Source of the DNA: Verrucomicrobium sp. BvORR106
Lineage (GTDB): Bacteria; Verrucomicrobiota; Verrucomicrobiia; Verrucomicrobiales; Verrucomicrobiaceae
Length of the DNA stretch: 64,000 bases
NCBI RefSeq assembly: GCF_000739655.1
Contig: NZ_BATR01000130.1
Span: 1-64,000 of the forward strand
Reading direction: 5' to 3'
Below are positions 28,012 to 37,156 of this stretch, in pieces. Position 1 is the first letter of the stretch, and each line of letters opens with the position of its first letter. A program made the translations under genes and the position numbers. The notes beneath the pieces were generated by a model. That model did not search any database and had not been told where the DNA came from. It worked only from the letters and a program-made list of their open reading frames with translations.

Positions 28012-30123
28012 ATGAAAACTGATCAATTCTTCAATCGTGAACTGAGCTGGCTGGCGTTCAATGAACGCGTGCTGGAGGAGGCCGCCAAGGACTCCCTGCC
28101 CGTGCTGGAGCGCGTCAAGTTCCTCGCCATCACTGCGTCCAATCTGGATGAGTTCTTCATGGTCCGAGTGGGAGGGCTTCAGTTCCTGAAGGATGCCAAC
28201 AAGCGCGTGCGAGATCTGGCCGGCCTTACGCCCACGCAGCAGTTGGCGCAGATCCGGGAGCGGACCTTGCACTACATCGACACCCAGTACGAGATCCTCA
28301 ACCTCCAACTGCGGCCCCTACTTCGTGACAAGGGCATTCGCCGCATGATGCCGGATGAGCTGACTCCCGGCCAGCGCACGTATCTGCACGAGTACTTCAA
28401 CGAGCAGATCTTCCCTGTCCTCTCCCCCATCGCCGTGGATCCCGATGAGGAGCGCATTGCCCTGCCCGCTCTGCAGATTCTGCTGATGAGCGAAGTGCGC
28501 GCCCGTGATGAGGAGAAGGCACCGGAGACGGTCCGCTATGTGGTTTTCACCTTGCCACCCAGCCTGTCGCGCCATGTGGTCATCCCGGATGTGGAAGGTG
28601 CCACGCATTCCTACATCAATGTCGAAGATCTGGTCGAGATGTTCATCCACCAGTACTTCCCCCAGGAGCAAGTCCACGGCACCGCCCGCTTCCGCATCAG
28701 CCGCAACAGCGACATCACCCTGGACGATGAAAGCGCCCAAGATCTGGCCGCCGAAATGGAGCAGATCCTCGTGGCCCGCCAGTCCTCCAGCACCATCCGG
28801 CTGGAGATCGAGGAAGAGAGTGACGTCACCCCCAGCCTGGTCAAGGCCATCCAGAGGCTTTGTGATGTCAACTCCAGCCAGACCTACATGATCCCTGGCG
28901 AGTTGGATCTGCGCTCCTGCTTCGGTCTGGCCGCCCTCTCCGGCTTTGAGAATCTCAAGGTCGCCCCCTGGCCCACCTCGGAGATCCAGGAAGCCGAGGA
29001 TGCGGAAAGCATCTTCGATCTCATCCGCGAGGATGACGTGCTGCTGCATCATCCCTACGAGTCCTTTGAGCCGGTCCTCCAGCTGGTGGAACAGGCAGCT
29101 GCAGATCCGAATGTGATCGCCATCAAGCAGATCCTCTACCGCACCGCCAAGAACAGCCGCATCATCAGCGCTCTCATCAAGGCGGCCCAGGCGGGCAAAC
29201 ACGTGACAGTCCTCGTGGAACTGAAGGCCCGGTTCGATGAAGCACGCAACCTTGAGCGTGCTGAGGACCTGCTCAACGCCGGTGCCCAGATCATCTATGG
29301 CGTGCGCGGGCTCAAGACCCATGCCAAGATCTGCCTCGTGCTCCGCCGCGAGTCGGGGCGCATGATGCGCTACTGCCACTTCGGCACAGGAAACTACAAC
29401 GAGGCCACCTCCCGCCTCTATACCGACATCAGCTACCTCACCTGTCGGCCGGACTACGGGGCGGATGCAACCTCCTTCTTCCACACCGTCACGGGCCGCT
29501 CCCGTTTCGTCCACTTCCAGCGCATCAGCATGGCTCCCTTCGGCCTGCGGGAACGTCTGGTGGAAATGATCCAGAGCGAGACAGAGCGTGCCCGCCAGGG
29601 CGAGGCTGCCGAGATCAAGCTGAAGATGAACTCCCTGGAGGATCCGCAGATGATCCAGGAGCTCTATGCCGCCTCCAAGGCTGGTGTGAAGGTGAATCTC
29701 TGCGTGCGCGGCATCTGCTGCCTCCGCCCCGGCGTCAAGGGCCTGAGCGAGAACATCCGCGTCATCAGCATCATCGACCGGTATCTGGAGCACGGCCGCA
29801 TCTTCTGGTTCCGCCAGGGGGGCAATCCCGTGGTCTTCATCGCCAGTGCGGATTTCATGAACCGCAACCTCAGCAAGCGGGTGGAACTGCTCACGCCCAT
29901 TGAGGATGCCGATGCCCGCAAACGTCTGGAAGAGATCCTCGACACCCAGTTCGCAGACACCGTGCAGGCTCGCGAACTCGACAGGGATGGCGGGTATCTC
30001 CCAGTGAAAACGCTCAAACGCAAACCTCTGCGCTCCCAGGAGTACTTTGCCAAACAGGCCGCACGCCGTCACCGCCCCCGGGCGCAGTCCCCTGACTTGC
30101 TAGTGCCCCACGTGCCGAAGTAA
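28012..30123 (+). CDS. ppk1: Polyphosphate kinase 1
   Basis: 703 residues from the ATG at 28012 (a GTG two codons earlier is an alternative). The family start FFNRELSWLAFNERVLEEA is intact. The two phospholipase-D-like domains carry the catalytic His motif THAKICLVLRRESG (the phosphorylated His in HAK) and the second His/Arg set in the later NLCVRGICCLRPGVKG and FIASADFMNRNLSKRVE regions; FGTGNYNEATSRLYTD is the usual nucleotide/phosphate-binding block. Ppk1 reversibly makes polyphosphate from ATP. Pairing with ppx is the usual arrangement for polyphosphate turnover. Confidence 0.97.
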   Translation: MKTDQFFNRELSWLAFNERVLEEAAKDSLPVLERVKFLAITASNLDEFFMVRVGGLQFLKDANKRVRDLAGLTPTQQLAQIRERTLHYIDTQYEILNLQLRPLLRDKGIRRMMPDELTPGQRTYLHEYFNEQIFPVLSPIAVDPDEERIALPALQILLMSEVRARDEEKAPETVRYVVFTLPPSLSRHVVIPDVEGATHSYINVEDLVEMFIHQYFPQEQVHGTARFRISRNSDITLDDESAQDLAAEMEQILVARQSSSTIRLEIEEESDVTPSLVKAIQRLCDVNSSQTYMIPGELDLRSCFGLAALSGFENLKVAPWPTSEIQEAEDAESIFDLIREDDVLLHHPYESFEPVLQLVEQAAADPNVIAIKQILYRTAKNSRIISALIKAAQAGKHVTVLVELKARFDEARNLERAEDLLNAGAQIIYGVRGLKTHAKICLVLRRESGRMMRYCHFGTGNYNEATSRLYTDISYLTCRPDYGADATSFFHTVTGRSRFVHFQRISMAPFGLRERLVEMIQSETERARQGEAAEIKLKMNSLEDPQMIQELYAASKAGVKVNLCVRGICCLRPGVKGLSENIRVISIIDRYLEHGRIFWFRQGGNPVVFIASADFMNRNLSKRVELLTPIEDADARKRLEEILDTQFADTVQARELDRDGGYLPVKTLKRKPLRSQEYFAKQAARRHRPRAQSPDLLVPHVPK

Positions 30124-30135
30124 GGTGGCCTCCCG

Positions 30136-30726
30136 ATGAGTGACGCCCCACGCGGACTGGCACGGCAGGCCATAGCCTCCACCCCCGAAACCACCAAGTA
30201 CCACACCTTCTGGCCCCGCCTGTGGGCCTTGGTGCTGGATGCCCTGATCGTACTCCCGGCCATCAGTCTGGGGGAGTACCTCATGCGTCCGGAACGCGGC
30301 TTGTCCTCGGTGATTTCAGGGCTGGCTCTCACTTCAGTCCTGCCGGTCCTCTACCGCACGCTTATGCATGCCCGCTTTGGCCAGACCATCGGGAAGATGG
30401 TGGCGCGGGTGAAGATCCTCGATGCCTCCGAATCCAAAGGCCCGTCCTTTGGGCAATGTCTGCTGCGGGATCTGCCAGAGTATCTGGTCACCACCTTGAC
30501 CGCCTATCATGTGATCGAGCTGTGCCGGGGTGGCATCTACCAACCTGAACAGCCGGACCGCAGCACCTTCGCCCAGGCGCTTGATCTCAGCTACATCACC
30601 TGGTGGTTCGCTGAGGCCATGGTGCTCTCCGCCAACTTCCGCCGCCGCGCTCTTCATGACTGGCTCGCGGGCACCGTCGTGGTCAAGTGTCCGCCCAAGC
30701 GCAAGAGTCTCGCTCTCAAGGTCTGA
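30136..30726 (+). CDS. RDD family membrane protein
   Basis: 196 residues. RDD signatures: FWPRLWALVLDALIV in the first helix, TLMHARFGQTIGKMVARVKILD after the second, and FRRRALHDWLAGTVVVK near the end. Three or four transmembrane helices. RDD proteins are of poorly known function; some act as ion antiporters. Starts 12 bases after ppk1, so it may be part of the same transcript. Confidence 0.88.
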   Translation: MSDAPRGLARQAIASTPETTKYHTFWPRLWALVLDALIVLPAISLGEYLMRPERGLSSVISGLALTSVLPVLYRTLMHARFGQTIGKMVARVKILDASESKGPSFGQCLLRDLPEYLVTTLTAYHVIELCRGGIYQPEQPDRSTFAQALDLSYITWWFAEAMVLSANFRRRALHDWLAGTVVVKCPPKRKSLALKV

Positions 30727-30772
30727 CATCCCAGTGGCATCGGCACGGGTTTCGTGCCCTAGTATCGCACTC

Positions 30773-31684
30773 ATGTCGTCCATCGACCTCCCCACCCGCG
30801 CTGCCACCGAGACCGCTCAAGCACACGGCATTCAGCCTGATCGTTGCGACATCCTGCAGAATGCCAGCACCCTGGTGCTCCGGCTGACAGAGAATCTCGT
30901 GGCGCGCGTCGTCACCGATGTGGACGGGCCCCGAAAGGGCGGAGAATGGTTCGCACGGGAAAATGCCATCGCCGCCCATCTCACGTGTCACGGTGCACCC
31001 GCGATCCCCCTCCATCCGGATCTGCCTCCCGGCCCTCACGAGCATTTGGGTTATACCCTGAACTTCTGGAAGTTCGTCAACATCATCGACGAGCCCCCCA
31101 CCAACGAGGACATAGGCCGCACGATGCAGCAGTGTCACGCCATCCTGAGCATCTTCACGTCCCCCCTCCCCAGTCTCGCCATCGTCAGGGAAAGCATCGA
31201 TCTTTTGCAGACACTCCGGGACAGGGCGCTTCTCCCAGTCTCCACCATCGAGATGCTCCGGGCCCATCTGGAGGAAGCCCTGCAAGTTCTCGCCCACTAC
31301 CCCCAGCAGGCGCTGCATGGCGATGCCCACCCCGGCAACCTCCTGAACACCACAGACGGTCTCCTCTGGACCGATTGGGAGGACGCCTTTGCCGGTCCGG
31401 TGGAGTGGGACGTGGCCTCTTTCATCTGGAATCCCCTGCTTCTGGACAACGACGTCAGAACTGCGAACGAAATCGTCGCGGCCTATTGTCGTGCTGGAGG
31501 CACCCTCAACCTTGAGGCCATGAACCAATGCCTGATCGCCCGCGCCGCCGTCATCACAGCGTGGTATCCTGTCCTCTACCCGAATCCCAACGCGGACCGT
31601 CAAAGCAAGCTGGAGCGCCGCATTCAGTGGCTGGAAAGCATTTCGTCACACGGAGGCAATGACTTCGGCTTGATCCTGCCCTGA
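30773..31684 (+). CDS. Aminoglycoside-phosphotransferase-fold (APH) kinase-like protein
   Basis: 303 residues from the ATG at 30773. The catalytic loop ALHGDAHPGNLLNT (Asp as base, His and Asn conserved) and the metal-binding TDWEDAFAGPVEWDVASFIW match APH/choline-kinase-type phosphotransferases. The N-terminal lobe with NASTLVLRLTENLVARVV and GEWFARENAIAAHL provides the ATP-binding strands and conserved Glu. The substrate is unknown; resistance to an antibiotic should not be assumed, since small-molecule kinases of this fold are common. It is 46 bases after the RDD gene. Confidence 0.88.
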   Translation: MSSIDLPTRAATETAQAHGIQPDRCDILQNASTLVLRLTENLVARVVTDVDGPRKGGEWFARENAIAAHLTCHGAPAIPLHPDLPPGPHEHLGYTLNFWKFVNIIDEPPTNEDIGRTMQQCHAILSIFTSPLPSLAIVRESIDLLQTLRDRALLPVSTIEMLRAHLEEALQVLAHYPQQALHGDAHPGNLLNTTDGLLWTDWEDAFAGPVEWDVASFIWNPLLLDNDVRTANEIVAAYCRAGGTLNLEAMNQCLIARAAVITAWYPVLYPNPNADRQSKLERRIQWLESISSHGGNDFGLILP

Positions 31685-31714
31685 CGGCCCTCATCAATCC
31701 CACTCGCTTCGACT

Positions 31715-32563
31715 ATGAAGACTTGGCTCTTGCTGGCAGCAGTCGCTCTATGTAGCGCAACCGTTCCAGCCGCGGAACCGATTCGGATTCGCGGCTCTGA
31801 CACCTTGGGTGCGAAGCTGGTGCCCCTCCTCTGCGAGGGCTACCGGCGTGCCCATCCCGAACTTCGTCAGGGGTTCGACATCGCCGCTGAGGGCTCCGGC
31901 ACGGCCTTTAACGGACTGTTGGAGGGCAGTGCGGATCTGGGAATGAGCACGCGTCTGATCAGGTCCGAGGAGTCAACAGCCTTTGCCACCAAGGGGCTGA
32001 AGCTCGACCGTATCACCCTCGCGATCGATGCCTTCGCCATCGCTGTCCACGAGTCAAATCCCGTATCCAATCTTACCTCTTCGCAGCTTGAAGGGGTCTT
32101 CACCGGTGACCTGACCCATTGGAACCAAGTCGGAGGCAAAGATCTGCCGATCACCGTGCTCACTCGCAACACCTCCTCGGCGAGCTACAAAGACTTCAGC
32201 GCCTTGGACATGTCGGGTCGTGCGTACGCAAAGGCGGGCGAGCTATTGAGTTCAGCGGATCATCCCGCGCACACTCTCGCCAACCTGCCAGCAGGCATCA
32301 CTTACCTGCCGATTGCCTACGCCAAAGCTTCACGCATCCGAATTCTGCCCATCAACGGCAAGCCTTTCGACCCGGCCCAACCATTCGAATATCCTCTGAT
32401 CAGGCCCTGCTACTTTTACATTCGCAATGACGTGTCCCCCGCAACCAAGGCATTCGCAGAATGGTGTGTGACCTCGCCCGAGGCGCAAAAGATCGTGGTC
32501 ACCGCAGGTTTCTTCCTCCCCAGTGGCGCGACACCTGAGCAAAAGAAAACCGGCACCCGCTAG
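31715..32563 (+). CDS. PstS-like phosphate-binding protein
   Basis: 282 residues with a clear signal peptide (MKTWLLLAAVALCSATVPAAE). The mature part follows the periplasmic phosphate-binding fold: IRIRGSDTLGAKLVPLLCEGY, DIAAEGSGTAFNGLLEGSADLGMSTR, the AFAIAVHESNPVSNLTSSQLEGVFTG hinge and WNQVGG, then RNTSSASYKDF. GSGTA and the following Ser/Asp residues are the usual phosphate ligands. No pstCAB genes are near, so it may serve a distant Pst transporter or sense phosphate. The location after the polyphosphate genes is suggestive of a phosphate theme. Confidence 0.88.
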   Translation: MKTWLLLAAVALCSATVPAAEPIRIRGSDTLGAKLVPLLCEGYRRAHPELRQGFDIAAEGSGTAFNGLLEGSADLGMSTRLIRSEESTAFATKGLKLDRITLAIDAFAIAVHESNPVSNLTSSQLEGVFTGDLTHWNQVGGKDLPITVLTRNTSSASYKDFSALDMSGRAYAKAGELLSSADHPAHTLANLPAGITYLPIAYAKASRIRILPINGKPFDPAQPFEYPLIRPCYFYIRNDVSPATKAFAEWCVTSPEAQKIVVTAGFFLPSGATPEQKKTGTR

Positions 32564-32577
32564 GGAACCGGTTTTCC
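32545..32577 (+). terminator. Hairpin overlapping the end of the phosphate-binding protein gene
   Basis: Stem gaaaaccgg (32545-32553) with ccggttttc (32568-32576), 14-nt loop containing the stop codon. The T-run is part of the stem, so its strength as terminator is uncertain. Confidence 0.45.
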
Positions 32578-32632
32578 AAACAACACAACAACAACTTAGC
32601 CTGGCAACTGAAACTGGCTGAGGGCTCACACC

Positions 32633-32956
32633 TCAATAGTAATATCTGTCATCGTAGTAGTGCCCGCGGTTCGCGTAGTAGCGGCGGCGGTCATAGTTCC
32701 GCTGGTCTTGGGAATCACCGATCATGTTGCCACCCAGGGCACCCAAGGCACCGCCGATGGCTGCGCCTTCCAGACCACGACCACTCTGGTGACCGATGAT
32801 GCCGCCCACGGCGGCCCCACCCAGACCACCCACGACGGTGCCGGTCCGGGCGTTCGGGCCAGATGCGCAGGAACTCATCATGACGGCCGCGAGAGCCACG
32901 GCCCCGAGGGCAGGCATGCGATGAAATAGCTGGGAACGAAAGGAGGGGGTTTTCAT
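32633..32956 (-). CDS. Small glycine-zipper lipoprotein
   Basis: 107 residues. N-terminal signal with lipobox (VMMSSC, Cys at about 30), then a glycine-zipper hairpin: TVVGGLGGAAVGGIIGHQSG followed by GLEGAAIGGALGALGGNMIGD. The C-terminal tail is rich in Tyr, Arg and Asp (YDRRRYYANRGHYYDDRYYY). Glycine-zipper lipoproteins of this kind sit in the outer membrane; function unknown. Convergent with the phosphate-binding protein gene, 69 bases away. Confidence 0.83.
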   Translation of the reverse strand: MKTPSFRSQLFHRMPALGAVALAAVMMSSCASGPNARTGTVVGGLGGAAVGGIIGHQSGRGLEGAAIGGALGALGGNMIGDSQDQRNYDRRRYYANRGHYYDDRYYY

Positions 32957-33417
32957 GATAAGTCGGGGGTTGGATTGGGGCGACTGGCATCGCTTCCATG
33001 TTCAGCGCGGTTCGAGTCCGGATTCCCACCACTGGCGGACTGAGGGCTCAGCTCCGTGGGAAAGGTTTTGGTCTCCGTGGCGGAGCTGCCAGGACGCACG
33101 AAGTCAGGCAGGAAACTGGGGAACTCACGGTGAACGGATTTGATGAATCGCATGCCCTTTCCAGTGCAATGCGCATGCCATCTTCATATCACAAGTCTCA
33201 AGCGACTCATAGTGAGCCACTTAGCATGCAAGCGCACACCATGCCGCTTCCGGCAAATTGCTCTCAGGACGAAGCAATTGGCACGGTCTCGCGTGCAGTT
33301 TGCAAGATGCTTCCTCGACGCCGGGAGAATTGTCCGGTACTTTTGGCGATCTGCCATAGTCGCAGTGATTTTTGTCATTCCCGCGGCGAGGAATTTGGTG
33401 TTTAGAGGCCTGTGACG
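32957..33417. other. Spacer without a recognisable gene
   Basis: Divergent upstream region of the glycine-zipper lipoprotein gene and the histidine kinase gene. The segment from about 33140 to 33400 is lower in GC than its surroundings and probably contains the kinase promoter. A tRNA-like T-arm at about 33007-33031 was judged not to be part of a tRNA. Nothing else is seen. Confidence 0.5.
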
Positions 33418-35343
33418 ATGGGTGTTGCCCTGGCCAACTCTACTTCGAGACTTATCCGATGGACGGGCTCTTTCAGCCGGTCTTCCGGCTTGTTGGCACT
33501 TGCCTGTGCGGCCCCCTGGGTACTGGCGGCAGAGGAGTTGCCCGAGGCCCGGCTGGCCACCACCTCCACCTTTGTCTGGCAGGCCCGCTCAGATACCTCA
33601 TGGGCCACCGGACTGGTCGCGGCGCTGGGAGCGGGAGCCATCGCTGGTTATCTCGTTCATCGGGATCGGCGCAAGCGATTCGAGATCGCTCTGGAAGGAC
33701 GACTTCGAACTGAGAAGTTTATCTCTGAACTGTCGGTCTCTTTGATCAACGTATCTGCCGATCAGGTCGATCAAGTGGTCATCAGCGCGTTGGAGCGGGT
33801 GCGCAGCGCCATGTCCATCGAGCATTGCCTCCTGTTTACCTGCATTCTGAAGGCAGAAGACGTGGTGATCACCCATGAGGCAGGCGACTTGCAACGCCCC
33901 CCGCTGTCGGAAATCAACGGTTCCACCTTCCCTTGGCTCCTCTTTCAACTCGCAAAAGGAGGGACCATCCGGATGCATGACATTTCGCAAGACCTCCCTC
34001 AGGAGGCGGAACGCGAGCGGAAGGCTTGCGATGAGCATGGCCTCAAGTCCGTGTTGATCATTCCGTTGCGAACGACTGACACCGAGGTGCGCGGCATCGC
34101 CTACGCCACGACCGGTGAAACCCGCCAGTGGGCAGACGATCTGACATCAAGCCTCCAGTTGATTGGGGATGTGTTGCTTTCTTCCCTCACGGCCAAGCAG
34201 GCAGAGACCGCGCTGCGCCAGACGGAGACCAGCATGACGCTGGCGGCAGAGTCGGCCATGCTTGGATTCTGGCGCTGGTATCCTGACGAGAACCGCTCGT
34301 GGTTGACAGATCAGGCCAGGGCCATCTACGGCTTCGACAAGGATACCCGCGGCACTCACGCAGACTACCTGAAGCGCATCCACCCTGAAGACCGCGCGGC
34401 AGCGCTGGCGCGCTTTGCCCGGGCCATCAAGCTAGATGAGAGCTTTGAGCACGAGTATCGCCTGCTGTTTGCGCAGAACGAGATTCGCTGGGTGGTCGTG
34501 AGAGCACGCTTGGTGCGCAAGCCCAACGGCCGCCTCCAGGAGATCGTCGGCGTCAGCATCGACGTCACCAAAGATCGCGAGCAGGAGCTGCGCATGCACC
34601 GCCAGCACGAAGAAATGGCGAGGCTTGGCCGGGTGGCCGTGATGGGAGAAATGACCGCCTCGCTGGCTCATGAACTCAATCAACCCCTCACCGCCATCGT
34701 CACCAACGCCTCGGCGGCACGTCGTTTCATGAGCCGGGACAACCCCGACCCTGAGGTGATGAACGACCTCCTGCAGGACATCACGACCGCAGGCCAGCGG
34801 GCTGGGGAAATCATCCGGGGCATTCGCAGCATGGTGAAGCCCGGCGGAGCCGGCAGGGAGGCATTGGACGTGAACAACCTGATCTCTGAGGTCCTCCGCC
34901 TCATGAAGACGGACATTATGGCTAAATCGGGCTCGGTGGACTTGGATCTGGCTCCACAGCTTCCTCAGATCAATGCCGTCGCCGTCCAGTTTCAGCAGGT
35001 GCTGATGAACCTGCTGATGAACGCACTGGAGGCCATGCAGCAGTTGCCAGTCAGCAGCCGGAGGATCACCATCTCCTCCAGCAGTCCCGGTGATGATAGC
35101 GTGAGCATCACCGTCCGCGATCTCGGGTCCGGGCTGCCCAAAGACGTTCCCGGCCGCCGTCTGTTCGACCAGTTTTACTCTACCAAACCCGATGGCATGG
35201 GCATGGGCCTCGCCATCGCCCGCTCCATCGTAGAAGGCCACGGCGGCACCCTCGAAGGCTGTGACCACCCCGATGGCGGCGCCAAGTTCACCCTCACTTT
35301 ACCCATCCGAAGACCCGCACCGCCCAGCTCCAGGCCTGCATGA
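33418..35343 (+). CDS. GAF-PAS sensor histidine kinase (FixL/NtrB-like)
   Basis: 641 residues from the ATG at 33418 (a GTG two codons earlier is possible). Two N-terminal hydrophobic segments (around 20-40 and 60-80) are followed by a GAF-like domain (about 100-265), a PAS_3 domain (about 275-395, GFWRWYPDENRSW and RIHPEDRAAALARF), HisKA with ASLAHELNQPLTAI (His418) and a HATPase domain with NLLMNALEAM, DLGSGLP and GMGMGLAIARSIVE. HELNQP is typical of the FixL/DctB branch. Its stop overlaps the start of a FixJ-like regulator (ATGA), which is surely its partner. The signal is unknown; no haem-binding His can be claimed. Confidence 0.93.
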   Translation: MGVALANSTSRLIRWTGSFSRSSGLLALACAAPWVLAAEELPEARLATTSTFVWQARSDTSWATGLVAALGAGAIAGYLVHRDRRKRFEIALEGRLRTEKFISELSVSLINVSADQVDQVVISALERVRSAMSIEHCLLFTCILKAEDVVITHEAGDLQRPPLSEINGSTFPWLLFQLAKGGTIRMHDISQDLPQEAERERKACDEHGLKSVLIIPLRTTDTEVRGIAYATTGETRQWADDLTSSLQLIGDVLLSSLTAKQAETALRQTETSMTLAAESAMLGFWRWYPDENRSWLTDQARAIYGFDKDTRGTHADYLKRIHPEDRAAALARFARAIKLDESFEHEYRLLFAQNEIRWVVVRARLVRKPNGRLQEIVGVSIDVTKDREQELRMHRQHEEMARLGRVAVMGEMTASLAHELNQPLTAIVTNASAARRFMSRDNPDPEVMNDLLQDITTAGQRAGEIIRGIRSMVKPGGAGREALDVNNLISEVLRLMKTDIMAKSGSVDLDLAPQLPQINAVAVQFQQVLMNLLMNALEAMQQLPVSSRRITISSSSPGDDSVSITVRDLGSGLPKDVPGRRLFDQFYSTKPDGMGMGLAIARSIVEGHGGTLEGCDHPDGGAKFTLTLPIRRPAPPSSRPA

Positions 35344-36002
35344 AATCCAACTCCTCCCCGCCCGTCGTCTATGTGGTGGATGACGACGAACTCGTCCGCC
35401 GAAGCCTGCAGCGACTGTTCATGTCGGCTGGTCACGATGCCCTCACCTTCCCCAGTGCGGAGAGCTACCTCAAGCAGGAGTTGCCCACCCGGGCAGCCTG
35501 CCTCGTGCTCGACCTCCAAATGCCGGGCCTGAACGGCTTTGCCCTGCAGGATGAGCTCACGGCCCGCGGTTCGCATGAGGGCATCGTCTTCATCAGCGGT
35601 CACGGTGACGTGCCAGCCTGTGCCCGGGCCTTGAAACAAGGTGCCGTGGACTTCCTGATGAAGCCCTTCGGAGACGACCAGCTGCTGGCATCGGTGGACG
35701 AAGCGCTCGCCTACTCCGAGCGCGCCCTGAAGCAGACCCTGAGCAAACAAGGCGTGCAGGAACTGCTGGCCACCCTCACCCCACGGGAGCTGGAAGTCCT
35801 GCGGGGGGTCATCGCAGGCTTCCTGAACAAGCAGATCGCCGCAGATCTGGGGACCACCGAGAAGACCGTCAAGGTGCATCGCGGCAGGGTCATGGAAAAA
35901 CTGGAGGTCCACTCCGTCGCCGAACTCGTTCGTAAGTGCGCTGTGATCGGACTCGAACCCGGTCAAACAGGAGCCGGCCGTGAAGAAGCCTTCTCCTCCT
36001 AG
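35340..36002 (+). CDS. FixJ/NarL-type response regulator with LuxR HTH
   Basis: 220 residues. Receiver domain with acidic pair DDD (13-15), phosphoacceptor Asp58 (CLVLDLQMPGLNG), Thr/Ser switch in FISGHGDV and Lys in FLMKPFGD, then a LuxR-type helix-turn-helix (LTPRELEVLRGVIAGFLNKQ and GTTEKTVKVHRGRVMEKL, about 147-203). FISGHGD and KPF are FixJ-subfamily hallmarks. It overlaps the kinase gene by four bases. It would activate transcription as a phosphorylated dimer; targets unknown. Confidence 0.95.
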   Translation: MKSNSSPPVVYVVDDDELVRRSLQRLFMSAGHDALTFPSAESYLKQELPTRAACLVLDLQMPGLNGFALQDELTARGSHEGIVFISGHGDVPACARALKQGAVDFLMKPFGDDQLLASVDEALAYSERALKQTLSKQGVQELLATLTPRELEVLRGVIAGFLNKQIAADLGTTEKTVKVHRGRVMEKLEVHSVAELVRKCAVIGLEPGQTGAGREEAFSS

Positions 36003-36071
36003 ATCTGCTGAACCCAGTTCAGTTTCAACCCGCTCCCCCTCTTTCCCCGAAAAACCCAAGCATCGGTCCTT

Positions 36072-36488
36072 ATGATGACCCGCTTCCCCAACCGTGCCCA
36101 GGCTCCCGAGACTCCGATCTGCGTGGTCGAAGATGACCCGACCGTCTTGAGGGCCATTTCCTGGCTGCTCGCGGCAGAAGGCTACGACATTCTCGGGTTC
36201 AGTCTGCCGCAGGAGTTTCTCACCCACGTCAGCTCCAACTCAGTGCCGCTGGTGGTACTTGATGTGTGGATGGAAGGAATGAGCGGGCTGGAGGTGCAGT
36301 CCCGTCTGCGGTCCATATCCCCGACCACAAAGGTCATCATCATGACCGCCAACACGGATCCCGCGACCCGCTCCCAGGCCGAGGCTGGCGGTGTGGCCGC
36401 GTTCTTCGTCAAGCCCTTCGACACCGACTCCTTCGTTCAAGCAATCGCCACCATGGTGGGGACGCAGAAGGCAGCCAAGCTCATGTGA
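36072..36488 (+). CDS. Single-domain response regulator (receiver only)
   Basis: 138 residues, a receiver with no output domain. Acidic residues EDD at 20-22, phosphoacceptor Asp64 (VVLDVWMEGMSG), Thr in IIMTANTD and Lys in FFVKPFD. It is 69 bases after the FixJ-like gene and most similar to that subfamily, so it may compete for phosphoryl groups from the same kinase or act by protein contact. Confidence 0.92.
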   Translation: MMTRFPNRAQAPETPICVVEDDPTVLRAISWLLAAEGYDILGFSLPQEFLTHVSSNSVPLVVLDVWMEGMSGLEVQSRLRSISPTTKVIIMTANTDPATRSQAEAGGVAAFFVKPFDTDSFVQAIATMVGTQKAAKLM

Positions 36489-36500
36489 CCCCTCCCAGGC

Positions 36501-36518
36501 ATTGGACCAAGGTCCAAT
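36501..36518. promoter_or_regulatory. 18-bp palindrome, copy 1
   Basis: ATTGGACC-AA-GGTCCAAT, 8-bp arms with a 2-nt centre. It differs at one base from the palindrome at 37157-37174. The two copies flank the small membrane protein gene. This copy is 26 bases before the first possible start codon of that gene, an ordinary operator position. Confidence 0.55.
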
Positions 36519-36544
36519 AGCGACGAGGTACGCAGCACCGCATA

Positions 36545-37042
36545 TTGCGGGCGTTGAAGCGGGTCCTTCCATCGTTGTCATTGCTCCGCACCCCTCTCAC
36601 CCTGGTGGGAGCGGGCCTTGGCGCAGTATCAGCGTTCATCGTCCTCACGATGGCCCCAAAACTCGCGGTGTTGCCTCTCGAGGCACTTCAGCCGAACACG
36701 GCTTGGGCCTTTGGCTTGGTGGGAGTCGTCTCCACCTTTGGTGCGGGCATCTGGCTGCTCAAGTCCCCTCGTCAGGGCCACGAAGAAGTTTCCTTCCGGG
36801 AGCTCCGTGACGCCTGCTCCCAGAATGACGCTCTGGCCGTCTTTGCCGCGCACACCCGCTGGCTGGCCACTTTGGAAATCGAGCCGGACGCCTCCTCGGA
36901 GTTGGATTTGTTTGAGCCTTTCTCGGAGTGGGAGGAAATGCAACTCGCTGCGGAGGATGCCTCATCTCATTGGACGGCAGACCAGTTCCTGAGCGTGCTG
37001 GAGCTACAGCGCGCCTCGTATTTGGGCGAGCGTCGCGCCTGA
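36545..37042 (+). CDS. Small membrane protein of unknown function
   Basis: Up to 165 residues. No ATG is available near the 5' end: the frame opens after a stop at 36518-36520, and TTG at 36545 or 36554 are the possible starts. Two transmembrane helices (about 16-37 and 50-70) are followed by a roughly 90-residue cytosolic or periplasmic helical part (SFRELRDACSQNDALAVFAAHTRWLATLE). That tail pattern is reminiscent of the C-terminal tail of BatD-like aerotolerance proteins, which is a weak resemblance only. Codon use matches its neighbours. An 18-bp palindrome lies on each side of the gene. Confidence 0.6.
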   Translation: MRALKRVLPSLSLLRTPLTLVGAGLGAVSAFIVLTMAPKLAVLPLEALQPNTAWAFGLVGVVSTFGAGIWLLKSPRQGHEEVSFRELRDACSQNDALAVFAAHTRWLATLEIEPDASSELDLFEPFSEWEEMQLAAEDASSHWTADQFLSVLELQRASYLGERRA

Positions 37043-37156
37043 GTTCAGGCTGCCAAGGGTGCTTGTGCGTGGGGCAGAAGCTGAAGCCACGATGAATGCA
37101 TGCTGCTGTACCTCCGGGCCCTGTTTTGGCCCATTTATTCAGATTTCTGAATCAGT

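Noticed and set aside
30773-31684. Aminoglycoside resistance gene
   Set aside because: Only the fold and catalytic loop match; there is no mobile context and the family covers many small-molecule kinases.
32965-33031. tRNA-like 3' end: a GGTTCGAGTCC T-loop sequence, a possible wobble-rich acceptor pairing and CCA
   Set aside because: The span is about 67 nt, the T-stem pairs at only three of five positions and no D or anticodon arm can be drawn, so it is not a tRNA. A chance match is likely.
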